Below, one piece after another: positions 48,306 to 61,286 of a stretch of DNA of 64,000 bases. Under the pieces are notes generated by a model. That model worked only from the letters and a program-made list of their open reading frames with translations, made no database searches and was not told the origin of the DNA. This stretch comes from CAZKVJ01 sp964556225. Its GTDB lineage: Bacteria; Actinomycetota; Acidimicrobiia; Acidimicrobiales; Ilumatobacteraceae. The position numbers and the translations under genes were made by a program. The stretch is from assembly GCA_964556225.1 (NCBI GenBank), contig CAZKVJ010000005.1, forward strand, positions 149,305-213,304, in the 5' to 3' direction. The first letter of the stretch is position 1; each line of letters opens with the position of its first letter.

Positions 48306-49718
48306 TCAGGACCGGCCGCGGTAGGTGGCGCGGGTGCCGGAGGCGTCCTTGTTCAGACGCTTCGACAGGTGCAGCCCCTCGAGCACGAACTCGACGGCGG
48401 CAGCCACGGCGGCCGGTGACTCGTCGCCGCCGGTGAGGGCCAGCACCGGTGCCCGCAACGCCGGGACCTCCTCGGCCAGGCGCGCCTCGTCGACGCACGG
48501 CAGGTCCTCGCCGGCATGGGCGACGACGCCCTCGTCGAACGCGGCTACGACCTCGCGCACCAGGTCGGGCGTGATGCGCTCCTTGTAGACGGTGAGCACC
48601 GCACCGCGGAGCAGGTTCTCGACCACGGCGCCCTCGCGGCTGTCGTCGAGCGTCTCGATCTCGATCTTGCCGTGGCTCGACGCGGCCAGGGCATCGAGGT
48701 CGCACACACGCGGCACCACGACCCGCTCACCGACGCGCAGCGCCCGGCGGACGGCGTTGGCCGACAGCACCTCGAGGTTGCTGACCGACAGCCGCACGCT
48801 GACCCCGCTGCGCTGGTTCACGTGGCTGCTGGCCCGGGCGAGGTGGCTGAACGTGGCGACCACGTCCTCCATGTAGTCGGGCACCTGCACGTGCACGTCG
48901 CCGATGCTCGCCGAGCGCGCCTCTTGGCGCATGATCGTCACCTCGGTGGCGACCTCGAGCGGGTAGTGCGTGCGGATCTGGCTGCCGAAGCGGTCCTTCA
49001 GCGGCGTGATGATGCGCCCGCGGTTGGTGTAGTCCTCGGGGTTGGCCGAGGCCACGAGCAGCACGTCGAGCGGGAGGCGGATCTTGTAGCCGCGCACCTG
49101 CACATCACGCTCCTCGAGCACGTTCAGCAGACCCACCTGGATCCGCTCGGCCAGATCCGGCAGCTCGTTGATGGCGAAGATGCCGCGATTCGTCCGGGGC
49201 ACCAGGCCGTAGTGCAGGGTCAGCTCGTCGGCGAGGTAGCGGCCCTCGGCCACCTTGATCGGGTCGACCTCGCCGATGAGGTCGGCGATGGAGGTGTCCG
49301 GCGTCGCGAGCTTCTCACCGAAGCGCTCCGATCGGTGCACCCACCCGATGGGGGTGGCGTCGCCTTCGAGCTCGACCAGGTCGCGCGCCAGGCGGGATAC
49401 CGGGTGGTACGGGTCGTCGTTGATCTCGCTGCCGGCGACGATGGGCATCCACTCGTCGAGCAGGCCGGTGAGCGAGCGGATCATGCGCGTCTTCGCCTGC
49501 CCCCGCTCGCCGAGGAAGATGATGTCGTGCCCGGCCAGGAGGGCGTTCTCGAGCTGGGGCATGACGGTGTCCTCGTAGCCCATGACGCCCTCGAACAGCG
49601 GCGTGCCGGCGGCGATGCGCTCGATCGCGTTCCGCCGGATCTCGTCCTTCACCGATGTCGAGGTCCAGCCCGACGACCGGAGCTCGCCGAGGGTGCGGGG
49701 GAGGTCGGGGTGCTCCAT
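48306..49718 (-). CDS. MoxR/ChlI-type AAA+ ATPase
   Basis: A 470-residue ATPase of the magnesium-chelatase-I-like group. Walker A is GERGQAKT. The Walker B region reads GIFAINELPDL, with Asn in place of the usual Asp before the Glu. Sensor 1 is in VASANPEDYTNRGRI and the arginine-finger region in PLKDRFGSQIRTHYP. A helical C-terminal domain follows. TATGGT ends 6 nt before the ATG. It is expected to work with the VWA protein downstream as a chaperone-like remodelling pair. Confidence 0.88.
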   Translation of the reverse strand: MEHPDLPRTLGELRSSGWTSTSVKDEIRRNAIERIAAGTPLFEGVMGYEDTVMPQLENALLAGHDIIFLGERGQAKTRMIRSLTGLLDEWMPIVAGSEINDDPYHPVSRLARDLVELEGDATPIGWVHRSERFGEKLATPDTSIADLIGEVDPIKVAEGRYLADELTLHYGLVPRTNRGIFAINELPDLAERIQVGLLNVLEERDVQVRGYKIRLPLDVLLVASANPEDYTNRGRIITPLKDRFGSQIRTHYPLEVATEVTIMRQEARSASIGDVHVQVPDYMEDVVATFSHLARASSHVNQRSGVSVRLSVSNLEVLSANAVRRALRVGERVVVPRVCDLDALAASSHGKIEIETLDDSREGAVVENLLRGAVLTVYKERITPDLVREVVAAFDEGVVAHAGEDLPCVDEARLAEEVPALRAPVLALTGGDESPAAVAAAVEFVLEGLHLSKRLNKDASGTRATYRGRS

Positions 49719-49724
49719 GCCGGG

Positions 49725-49730
49725 ACCATA
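49725..49730 (-). promoter_or_regulatory. Putative -10 of the MoxR gene (TATGGT)
   Basis: TATGGT on the minus strand, 6 nt before the ATG at 49718. Confidence 0.45.
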
Positions 49731-49757
49731 CCCCTCCTCGGCGCTGCTGCTCCTGCG

Positions 49758-50570
49758 CTACTCGACGAGATCGAGCTCCTCGACCGGCTGGCGACCCTCC
49801 CGGACGAGATCCCACGTGAGGCGAGCGGCCACCACGAGCAGGAGGATCGCGAACAGCGTGTTGGACAGCTCGTCGCTCATGCCCACGGCGACCTTGGCCA
49901 TCAGGTAGGCGGACACCACCCCGGCGAGACCGACGGCGACGGCGACAGCCAGGTCGGCGTTGCGGTTCTTGCGGTTGCGCCACGTGCCCATGAGCGCGGT
50001 CGGGATGATGACGGCGACCGAAGTGCCTTTCGCCATGGCCGGGGTCATGCCGAAGAGCATCACCATCGCGGGCACCATGATCACCCCCCCGCCCACCCCG
50101 AACAGCCCGGCCAGGATCCCCGTGAGGAGCCCGGTCACCACGAGCGCGAGCACCGCACCGACGTGCAGCGTCGAGCGGCCGTCGGCGAGGCCGTTGTCGG
50201 TCAGCAACCGCACCGCCGTCACGAGGATCACACCCACGAACCCGAACCCGGTGGCCCGGTGAGGAAGGACGTGCAGCAGCTTGGTGCCCACGAGCGCGCC
50301 GGCGACCGCGCCCGCCGACAATGGCAGCGCCACCGCCCAGTCCACCTTCCCGTCGGCCAGGTAGCCCACGAGGCTGGCCACCGAGATCGGGAGCACCGCC
50401 GCCAGCGACGTGCCGTGGGCCAGGCGCTGCTCCATGTGCATGACGAGGATCAGCCCGGGCACGATCAGGATCCCGCCGCCGACGCCGAAGAGCCCGGACA
50501 CCGCGCCGGCACCGAGGCCGACGATCGCGGCGCGGGTGAGGAACGAACGCCGCGAGGCTGCTGCGGACAC
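49758..50570 (-). CDS. TauE/SafE-family membrane transporter
   Basis: A 270-residue membrane protein with seven or eight hydrophobic segments in two halves. Each half begins with the family loop GLFGVGGGILIVP / GLFGVGGGVIMVP. Members export sulfite, sulfoacetate or related organosulfur anions, but substrate cannot be predicted. GTG at 50570 is chosen because TACCGT ends 6 nt upstream and the extra N-terminal codons before it are Arg/Ser-rich and not membrane-like. Confidence 0.85.
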   Translation of the reverse strand: MSAAASRRSFLTRAAIVGLGAGAVSGLFGVGGGILIVPGLILVMHMEQRLAHGTSLAAVLPISVASLVGYLADGKVDWAVALPLSAGAVAGALVGTKLLHVLPHRATGFGFVGVILVTAVRLLTDNGLADGRSTLHVGAVLALVVTGLLTGILAGLFGVGGGVIMVPAMVMLFGMTPAMAKGTSVAVIIPTALMGTWRNRKNRNADLAVAVAVGLAGVVSAYLMAKVAVGMSDELSNTLFAILLLVVAARLTWDLVREGRQPVEELDLVE

Positions 50571-50576
50571 GATCGA

Positions 50577-50582
50577 ACGGTA
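50577..50582 (-). promoter_or_regulatory. Putative -10 of the TauE/SafE gene (TACCGT)
   Basis: TACCGT on the minus strand, 6 nt before the GTG at 50570. Confidence 0.45.
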
Positions 50583-50633
50583 CCCGCTGGCCCCCGGCTC
50601 CCCGAGTCCCCGGAGGTGGCCCGGCCGGCTCGG

Positions 50634-50639
50634 TACCCT
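50634..50639 (+). promoter_or_regulatory. Putative -10 of the GH2 operon (TACCCT)
   Basis: TACCCT ends 7 nt before the ATG at 50647. Confidence 0.43.
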
Positions 50640-50646
50640 GGCCCGG

Positions 50647-52779
50647 ATGGATCTCTCGGGCATCTGGCGGGTCGCCCCAGCCGACGACGAGCTCCGCCGC
50701 AGCGGCATCGGGCTCGACGCCGACGACGCCGGCTGGGAGCAGGTCCCGGTGCCCGGTCACTGGCGCAGCGTCCCGGCGTTCGCCGACAGCGACGGACCGC
50801 TGCTCTACCGAACCCGCTTCGAGCAGGCGCCACCGGAGCCCGGCGAGCGCCGCTTCGTGGTCTTCGACGGGATCTTCTACCAGGCCGACGTGTGGCTCGA
50901 CGGCGCCTACCTCGGTGACCCCGAGGGGTATTTCTTCCCGCACAGCTTCGAGGTGACGGCACTCGCCCGGCTGGCGCCCGAGCACGTCCTGGCCGTCGAG
51001 GTGACCTGCTCCCCCCAGCGCGATCGCGCCGCGAAGCGCAACATCACCGGCGTGTTCCAGCACTGGAGCTGCATCGACCCCGACTGGAACCCGGGCGGGA
51101 TCTGGCGCCCGGTGCGCATCGAGTCCACCGGACCGGTCCGCATCGACCGCCTGCGCGTGCTGTGCCGAGACGCCAACGACGCCCGAGCCCACCTGCGCCT
51201 CCACGGCCGCCTCGACGCCGCCACCGCCCGCACCGTGCGCGTCCGCACGCTGGTCGACGGCATCCTCCTGGCCGAGCAGGAGCAGCCCCTCGCCCGGGGC
51301 ACCAACGAGGTCGACTGGAACCTCGACGTCGACAACCCTCGCCTGTGGTGGCCGTGGTCCATGGGTGACCAGCCGCTCACCCACGTCACGGTCGAGGTGG
51401 TGGCCGACGGCGCCGTCAGCCACTCGCGCACCGTGCGCACCGGCCTGCGCGAGGTCGGCCTCCAGGACTGGGTCTTCTCCGTGAACGGCGAGCGGCTCTT
51501 CGTCAAGGGCGCGAACCTCGGACCGACCCAGCTGGCCCTCGGCGAGGCCGCGCCCGCGAAGCTGCGCCGTGACGTCGAGCTGGCCCGCGACGCCGGGCTC
51601 GACCTGCTGCGGGTGCACGGCCACATCACCCGCCCCGAGGTGTACCAGGCCGCCGACGAGCTCGGCATCCTGATCTGGCAGGACTTCCCGCTCCAGTGGG
51701 GCTACGCCCGCAGCGTGCGACGCGCCGCCGTGGCCCAGGCCACCGAAGCCGTCGACGCGCTCGGTCACCACCCGTCGATCGCCGTGTGGTGCGCCCACAA
51801 CGAGCCCGTCCCACCCGGTGTCGAGCAGGGGGGTGGGGTCGACCTGGCGCGGCGCGCCGTGCCCTACCTGATCGCCCAGCAGCTGCCGACGTGGAACAAG
51901 ACGGTGCTCGACCGGTGGGTGAAGCGGGCGTTCGAGACGGCGGACGACACCCGTGCGGTGATACCGCACAGCGGCGTGCTCCCCCACCTGCCCCAGCTCG
52001 ACGGCACCGACTCGCACCTGTACTTCGGTTGGTACCACGGCGACGAGCGCGACCTGCCGGGCTTCGCGGCGACGATCCCCCGCCTCGTGCGCTTCGTGAG
52101 CGAGCTCGGCGCCCAAGCCGTGCCGGACACCGCCGGCTTCATGGCGCCCGAGCGGTGGCCGGCACTCGACTGGGAGCACCTCCGCGCGCACCACGCCCTG
52201 CAGCCGGAGGTCCTCGACCGCCACGTGCCGGTGGGCGCGCACGCCACGTTCGACTCCTGGCGCCAGGCCACCCAGCGCTACCAAGCCACCGTGCTGCGCC
52301 ACCAGATCGAGACGCTGCGCCGGCTGAAGTACCGGCCGACGGGTGGGTTCTGCATGTTCCTCCTGGCCGACGCCCAGCCGGCGGTGTCGTGGAGCGTGCT
52401 CGACCACGAGCGGGTGCCGAAGGCCGGCTTCCACGCGCTCACCGAGGCCTGCCGGCCCGTCATCGTCGTAGCGGACCGCCTGCCGGCCAGCGTCGCCGCC
52501 GGCCAGGCGCTGGCGCTCGACGTGCACGTCGTCAGCGATCTGCGCCGCGCCCTCGATGCCGCCCGCGTGACGGCGACGCTCTCCTGGCCGACGGGATCGC
52601 ACCACTGGTGCTGGACGGGCGACATCCCCGCCGACGACTGCATCCGCGTCGGCACCATCCAATTCGTGGTGCCCGACACGCTCGAGATCGCCGACCTCGT
52701 CGTGGTCGACCTCACCCTCGAGGCCGACGACGTCGTGGCCACCAACCGCGACCTCACCGTCGTGGCAGGTTCCGAATGA
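50647..52779 (+). CDS. Glycoside hydrolase family 2 (beta-mannosidase-like)
   Basis: A 710-residue retaining exo-beta-glycosidase: N-terminal jelly roll (about 1-160), Ig-like domain, TIM barrel (about 280-560) and a C-terminal beta domain. The acid/base is Glu386 in WCAHNEP and the nucleophile is Glu486 in FVSELGAQAVP. DLLRVHGHITRPEVYQAADELGILIWQDF is typical of the beta-mannosidase side of GH2. No signal peptide. ATGA overlap with a cyclase gene couples sugar hydrolysis with cAMP synthesis, an unusual pairing. Confidence 0.88.
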   Translation: MDLSGIWRVAPADDELRRSGIGLDADDAGWEQVPVPGHWRSVPAFADSDGPLLYRTRFEQAPPEPGERRFVVFDGIFYQADVWLDGAYLGDPEGYFFPHSFEVTALARLAPEHVLAVEVTCSPQRDRAAKRNITGVFQHWSCIDPDWNPGGIWRPVRIESTGPVRIDRLRVLCRDANDARAHLRLHGRLDAATARTVRVRTLVDGILLAEQEQPLARGTNEVDWNLDVDNPRLWWPWSMGDQPLTHVTVEVVADGAVSHSRTVRTGLREVGLQDWVFSVNGERLFVKGANLGPTQLALGEAAPAKLRRDVELARDAGLDLLRVHGHITRPEVYQAADELGILIWQDFPLQWGYARSVRRAAVAQATEAVDALGHHPSIAVWCAHNEPVPPGVEQGGGVDLARRAVPYLIAQQLPTWNKTVLDRWVKRAFETADDTRAVIPHSGVLPHLPQLDGTDSHLYFGWYHGDERDLPGFAATIPRLVRFVSELGAQAVPDTAGFMAPERWPALDWEHLRAHHALQPEVLDRHVPVGAHATFDSWRQATQRYQATVLRHQIETLRRLKYRPTGGFCMFLLADAQPAVSWSVLDHERVPKAGFHALTEACRPVIVVADRLPASVAAGQALALDVHVVSDLRRALDAARVTATLSWPTGSHHWCWTGDIPADDCIRVGTIQFVVPDTLEIADLVVVDLTLEADDVVATNRDLTVVAGSE

Positions 52780-53849
52780 CCACCGATCACCCGCCGAGCG
52801 AGGTCGCGGCGCTCGTCGTCGCGTCGGAGATCGACGCCCGGGTCGCCGCGCTGTTCGAGCTGGTGGGCATGGAGCTGCCCCGGTATCGCCAGGCCGACGT
52901 GGCCCGGCTCACCGGGATCCCACACGAGCGTTCGGTCACGTGGTGGCGGGCGATGGGCTTCCCCGAGGTCCCGCCCGATGTGCCGGCGTTCGGCGAGGCC
53001 GACGTCGCCATCGTGCGGAGCCTGGCGGCGCTGACCCAAGCGGGCCTCATCGACGACGCTTCGATCCAGCGCCTGGCCCGACTGCTCGGCGCGTCGTTCT
53101 CTCGCATCGCCGAGGCCCAGGTGGCGGTGGTCGAGCAGGTCCTGGCCGCTCGCCCCGGCGCCCCGCTCGTGGCCAGCCTGCGTGAGCGCCTCGCCGAGCT
53201 CACCGGAGCCGGCGGCGAGGCGCTCATCGACAACTTCGAGGAGGCCGTCGTCTACACGTGGCGCCGGCACCTGCTGGCGGCGTTCGGGCGCCGCCTGCTG
53301 GTGGGCGAGGAGGCCGACGAGGCGGTCGTCGGCTTCGCCGACCTGGTCGGGTTCACCAAGCTCAGCCAGCGCGTCCCTCCGGAGCACCTCGCCGACATCA
53401 TCGACCAGTTCGAGCGGATCGCCCTCGACGTGGTCGCCGAGCACGGGGGGCGGGCCGTGAAGCTCATCGGTGACGAGGTCATGTTCGTGACCGACGACCT
53501 GCCGCGGGGGGTCGACATCGGCCTCGACCTCGAGGCCCGGCTGGGCCAGATCACCGAGATGCCCGACATCCACTGCGGCATCGCCCACGGTCCCGTCGTC
53601 GCCGTCGGTGGCGACGTGTTCGGACCCGCCGTGAACCTGGCCGCCCGGCTCACCACCATCGCCCGCCCGGGCACGATCGTCATCCCGCGCGACGCGGTCG
53701 AGCAGCTCGAGGACCGCGACGACATCGAGATCGTGCCGGTGCGGCGCAGCTTCCACCTGAAGGGGATCGGTGGCACCCGGATCGTGGCCGTGCGGCGCCG
53801 CGACGGCCGGCGCCGCGACCGCGGCGCCCTGCTCAGCGCGACCGACTGA
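52776..53849 (+). CDS. Adenylate cyclase with N-terminal regulatory domain (Rv1264-like)
   Basis: A 357-residue cytosolic cyclase. Residues about 1-175 form an all-helical module like the pH-sensing/autoinhibitory domain of mycobacterial Rv1264-type enzymes. Residues about 185-345 are a class III cyclase with metal Asp in VGFADLVGFTKLSQ, KLIGDEVMFV and the Asn/Arg pair VNLAARL. The ATG overlaps the GH2 stop. The 3' end overlaps sdhB by 17 bp, convergent. The activity (cAMP) is expected from the family; the trigger is unknown. Confidence 0.88.
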   Translation: MTTDHPPSEVAALVVASEIDARVAALFELVGMELPRYRQADVARLTGIPHERSVTWWRAMGFPEVPPDVPAFGEADVAIVRSLAALTQAGLIDDASIQRLARLLGASFSRIAEAQVAVVEQVLAARPGAPLVASLRERLAELTGAGGEALIDNFEEAVVYTWRRHLLAAFGRRLLVGEEADEAVVGFADLVGFTKLSQRVPPEHLADIIDQFERIALDVVAEHGGRAVKLIGDEVMFVTDDLPRGVDIGLDLEARLGQITEMPDIHCGIAHGPVVAVGGDVFGPAVNLAARLTTIARPGTIVIPRDAVEQLEDRDDIEIVPVRRSFHLKGIGGTRIVAVRRRDGRRRDRGALLSATD

Positions 53850-54605
53850 GCCGGCTGCGGTTCTTCAGCTTGGCCTTCAGGTAGTCCTGGTTCATCAGCG
53901 CGATCACGTCGATCGAGATGCTCTTCGGGCACGCCGCCTCGCACTCGCCGTGGTTCGTGCACGAGCCGAAGTGCTCGTCCATCGTCTCGACCATGGCCTC
54001 GACTCGCTTGAAGCGCTCCGCCTGCCCCTGCGGCAGGAGGTTGAGGTGGGTGAGCTTCGCCCCGGTGAACAGGTTGGCCGCGCCGTTCGGGCAGGCGGCC
54101 ACGCACGCGCCGCAGCCGATGCACTCCGCCGCGTCCATCGCCGCGTCAGCCACGGGCTTCGGGATCGGGATGAGGTTGGCGTCCGGCGCCCCACCCGTGG
54201 GCGAGGTGATGAAGCCGCCGGCCTCGATGATGCGATCGAGCGGCGAGCGGTCGACCATGAGGTCACGGATGATGGGGAAGGCGCTGGCGCGCCACGGCTC
54301 GATCACGATCTCCTGCCCGCTCGTGAACTTGCGCATGTGGAGCTGGCAGGTGGCGGTGCCCCGCTGCGGTCCGTGGGCCTGGCCGTCGATCATCAGCGAG
54401 CACGTACCGCAGATACCCTCGCGGCAGTCGTGGTCGAACACGATGGCGTCCTTGCCCTCGTTGATGAGCCGCTCGTTCAGATAGTCGAGCATCTCCAGGA
54501 ACGACGCCTCGTCGCTGATGGAGTCGATGGCGTACACCTCGAAGCGACCCGGGTCGTCGGGGCCGTCCTGGCGCCAGATCTTCAGGGTGAGGTTGGTGAG
54601 GTGGC

Positions 54606-54609
<4 letters not shown>
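53833..54609 (-). CDS. sdhB: Succinate dehydrogenase iron-sulfur subunit
   Basis: Electron-transfer subunit of complex II. The 258-residue protein has the plant-type [2Fe-2S] site DCREGICGTCSLMIDG. The two C-terminal cysteine sets, CIGCGACVAAC and CTNHGECEAACPKS, hold the [4Fe-4S] and [3Fe-4S] clusters. GTG at 54609 overlaps the sdhA stop by 4 nt. Layout and sequence match the Bacteroidetes/Actinobacteria-type (single cytochrome b subunit) enzyme. Confidence 0.95.
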
Positions 54610-56537
<1,928 letters not shown>

Positions 56538-56547
56538 CTCGGTCCCT

Positions 56548-57315
56548 TCAGCTCTCGATGACGCCGGCGAGCACGGCGATGGGGATGGACACGTTGCCGA
56601 CCACGATGACGGCGGCGAAGCCGGCGGCGAACGCGCGCCGCCAGGCGTTGAAGCGGGGGTTGTTCCACCCCATCGACTGGAACAGGCTCCATCCACCGTG
56701 CAGCAGGTGGATGCCGAGGAGGATGTTGGCGGCGATGTAGAACAGCGCCACCGGCCACCGGTCGAGGCTGCGGGCCAGGTTGGCGTACACCTCGTGGCGG
56801 TCGAACTCGCCGTCGGCGCCCCACGTGTTCGCCCAGCCGAACGTCAAGTCGGCGAGGTGGAACACGATGAAGGCCGCGACCACGATGCCGGTGAGGCGCA
56901 TCGAGCGGCTGGCGAAGCTGGCGACCTGGTAGTCACGCGGCGACTGGTACTTCACCGGCCGGGCGTGGCGGTTCATCACGGTCAGCTGCATGGCGGCGAC
57001 GATGTGGACCACCACGGCGGCGATGAGCCCCAGACGCATGATCCACAGCACCCAGCCCTCTGGCGCGATCGGGTAGAGCAGGTCGCGCAGGAACTCGGCG
57101 TAGTGGTTGAGGTCTTCCTCGCCGAAGTACGCCTTCAGGTTGCCCACCATGTGGAAGAAGACGAAGCCCATCATGGCGATGCCGCTGAGGGCCATTGCGT
57201 ACTTCTTGCCGACCGCGGTGCTCCACAGGTCGGCCAAGAAGGGCTTGCGCTTGCGCTTCTCGCTCGCCACCGCGGTCCCCGTCACGGGGCCTCGGGGCCT
57301 CACTGCCTGCGCCAT
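56548..57315 (-). CDS. sdhC: Succinate dehydrogenase cytochrome b subunit (single-subunit, type B)
   Basis: Five-helix membrane anchor of complex II that binds two haems b and the quinone. The 255-residue protein has histidines in the membrane helices (FFHMVGNL, VVHIVAAM, VFHLADL, GIHLLHGGW), as expected for dihaem type-B anchors. It is the first gene of sdhCAB. A -10-like TACCGT lies inside an inverted repeat (57362-57385), and AAAGG precedes the start. Confidence 0.92.
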   Translation of the reverse strand: MAQAVRPRGPVTGTAVASEKRKRKPFLADLWSTAVGKKYAMALSGIAMMGFVFFHMVGNLKAYFGEEDLNHYAEFLRDLLYPIAPEGWVLWIMRLGLIAAVVVHIVAAMQLTVMNRHARPVKYQSPRDYQVASFASRSMRLTGIVVAAFIVFHLADLTFGWANTWGADGEFDRHEVYANLARSLDRWPVALFYIAANILLGIHLLHGGWSLFQSMGWNNPRFNAWRRAFAAGFAAVIVVGNVSIPIAVLAGVIES

Positions 57316-57361
57316 CGGCGACGGCCTTTCTCGTGTCCACTCCGGTTGGGACGCTGTGTCC

Positions 57362-57385
57362 CGGTGCGACGGTAGTCCCGCACCG
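57362..57385. promoter_or_regulatory. Inverted repeat around the sdhC -10
   Basis: CGGTGCG (57362-57368) and CGCACCG (57379-57385) flank a 10-nt centre. On the minus strand the centre includes TACCGT (57374-57369). This layout suggests an operator that blocks the sdhCAB promoter; the regulator is unknown. Confidence 0.42.
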
Positions 57386-57434
57386 CGCCGGCGAAGAACT
57401 CCCCGAAGGTTCGCCCGGACCCTCGCAAAGTCCC

Positions 57435-57440
57435 TACACT
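57435..57440 (+). promoter_or_regulatory. Putative -10 of hppA (TACACT)
   Basis: TACACT lies 66 nt before the hppA GTG, giving a leader of about 60 nt. The leader contains the 12-nt palindrome GGGGCGCGCCCC (57473-57484) and the GGAG ribosome-binding site. Confidence 0.4.
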
Positions 57441-57506
57441 CCCGGAGTCCCTTTCACGAGCACGCTCCCTGTGGGGCGCGCCCCGAGAGCACATCGGAGA
57501 GCTCTG

Positions 57507-59867
<2,361 letters not shown>

Positions 59868-59891
59868 CAGCCGTCCGACCGGCGATACCGA

Positions 59892-59897
59892 TAGCGT
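59892..59897 (+). promoter_or_regulatory. Putative -10 of dedA (TAGCGT)
   Basis: TAGCGT ends 9 nt before the GTG at 59907, so the gene need not depend on hppA readthrough. Confidence 0.45.
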
Positions 59898-59906
59898 CAG
59901 GTCCTC

Positions 59907-60584
59907 GTGATCGCGGCGCTTTTCGACATCGAGGCCTGGCTGGAGAGCGGGGGCCTGCTGCTCCTCGCGGCCATCGTGTTCGCCGAGTCGGGGCTGTTCT
60001 TCGGGTTCTTCCTGCCCGGCGACTCGTTGCTGTTCATCGCCGGGTTCCTCTCCTCGGACGCCGGCGGCAACGTGCTCCCGCCGCTGCCGATCGTCGCCGC
60101 GACGGTGTTCGTGGCGGCGGTCGCCGGCGACCAGGTGGGCTACTGGTTCGGCAAGAAGGTCGGCCCGGCGCTGTTCGACCGGCCGAAGAGCCGGTTCTTC
60201 AACCCGGCCAGCGTCGCCAAGGCCCAGCGCTTCTTCGACCGCTACGGCGCCAAGACGATCGTGCTCGCTCGCTTCGTGCCGATCGTGCGGACGTTCGCGC
60301 CCATCGTCGCCGGTGTGGGCACCATGCGGTACCGCACGTTCGTCACCTTCAACGTGATCGGCGGCCTGCTCTGGGGAGTCGGGATCACCACGCTGGGGTA
60401 CTTCCTCGGCGAGGTCGACTGGATCGAGCAGAACCTCGAGATCGCGCTCTTGCTCATCGTGGCCATCAGCCTGCTGCCGATGGCGATCGAGATCCTGCGC
60501 CACCGCCGCGCCGTCGCCGAGACCACCGTCGACATCTTCGAAGACGTCGAGGACATGATCGACGAGTCCCTCGACCGCGACTGA
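59907..60584 (+). CDS. DedA-family membrane protein
   Basis: A 225-residue inner-membrane protein of the DedA/SNARE-associated family, proposed lipid (undecaprenyl-phosphate or phospholipid) flippases. It has FAESGLFFGFFLPGDSLLF, the re-entrant VAAVAGDQVGYWFGKKVG and ARFVPIVRTFAPIVAGVGTM, all family hallmarks with the key Glu, Asp and Arg residues. A charged, acidic tail follows the last helix. A strong inverted repeat follows the stop. Confidence 0.92.
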   Translation: MIAALFDIEAWLESGGLLLLAAIVFAESGLFFGFFLPGDSLLFIAGFLSSDAGGNVLPPLPIVAATVFVAAVAGDQVGYWFGKKVGPALFDRPKSRFFNPASVAKAQRFFDRYGAKTIVLARFVPIVRTFAPIVAGVGTMRYRTFVTFNVIGGLLWGVGITTLGYFLGEVDWIEQNLEIALLLIVAISLLPMAIEILRHRRAVAETTVDIFEDVEDMIDESLDRD

Positions 60585-60586
60585 TC

Positions 60587-60638
60587 CTGCGTTTGGTCGA
60601 TTCCAGCGCGAAAACGCCGCCAAGTCGACCAAACGCAG
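60587..60638. terminator. Bidirectional terminator: 14-bp perfect inverted repeat
   Basis: CTGCGTTTGGTCGA (60587-60600) and TCGACCAAACGCAG (60625-60638) around a 24-nt loop that can form a further GCG/CGC pairing. It separates convergent genes and starts 3 nt after the dedA stop. Its length suggests a dispersed palindromic element used as a terminator. Confidence 0.65.
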
Positions 60639-60646
60639 AGGCGCCG

Positions 60647-61285
60647 TCACCTCCGGTGGCGCCAGCCGTCGGCGGTGAGGACACGGTCGTCGACGGTGCC
60701 GTCGGGGAACGCAAACGCGACCCGAAGGCCGAGGTGGGCGAGCGCCCGATCCAGTGGCTCCGTGCCGAGGCGCTCGCCCCAGCGGTGCGTGCGCAGCGCC
60801 GGCACCTCCACCAGCTCGAGGGGCGGCTCACCGGCGATCTCGACCTCACCGTGGACCGTGCCCTCCTGGCGGTATCCCGCGGGGATCGCGCCCGCAGCGG
60901 CGGTCGCGTACCACTCGAGGTCCGAGGCGACCGCCGTCGGCATGCCGTAGGCCCGATCGAGGGCGTCGGCCGGGTCGTCGAGGGCCGCCGCGTAGGCCTC
61001 GTTACCCACGGTCCACTGCTCGAACGGCGCCACGCACTCGGAGCCCGCCCACAGCTCGGGTGCCTTCACGAGCAGGCGGTCGGCGCGCAGCACGACGTCC
61101 CACTCGGCCACGTGCAGCAGCGGCCGGCCGGCTCGGGCCAGCGCCCACCAGTACCATCCCCGCCCACGCCGGTGGAGCACTCGCCACCCCGTGACCAGGC
61201 CGAGGGTCCCATCGGCCCGCCAGCACGAGCAGGTCCACTCCTCGACGCCGGCGTCGGGGTGGGGCTGCTCGTCGGCGGGACGCAC
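60647..61285 (-). CDS. Protein of unknown function, third gene of phosphohistidine-domain operon
   Basis: A 212-residue soluble protein from GTG 61285 with no recognised family. It is rich in Trp and Arg (WTCSCWRADG, GWYWWALARAGRP) and has a beta-like pattern through LVKAPELWAG. The C-terminal half contains EGTVHGEVEIAGEPPLELVEVPALRTHRWGERLG, a beta-barrel-like segment. It starts 1 nt after the stop of the 380-residue gene, so it is co-transcribed. No catalytic motif is evident. Confidence 0.65.
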   Translation of the reverse strand: MRPADEQPHPDAGVEEWTCSCWRADGTLGLVTGWRVLHRRGRGWYWWALARAGRPLLHVAEWDVVLRADRLLVKAPELWAGSECVAPFEQWTVGNEAYAAALDDPADALDRAYGMPTAVASDLEWYATAAAGAIPAGYRQEGTVHGEVEIAGEPPLELVEVPALRTHRWGERLGTEPLDRALAHLGLRVAFAFPDGTVDDRVLTADGWRHRR

Positions 61286-61286
61286 G

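Noticed and set aside
49315..52662. Minus-strand open frame of about 1100 codons opposite the GH2 gene
   Set aside because: It crosses TauE and GH2 in the wrong frame and shows no protein-like motif.
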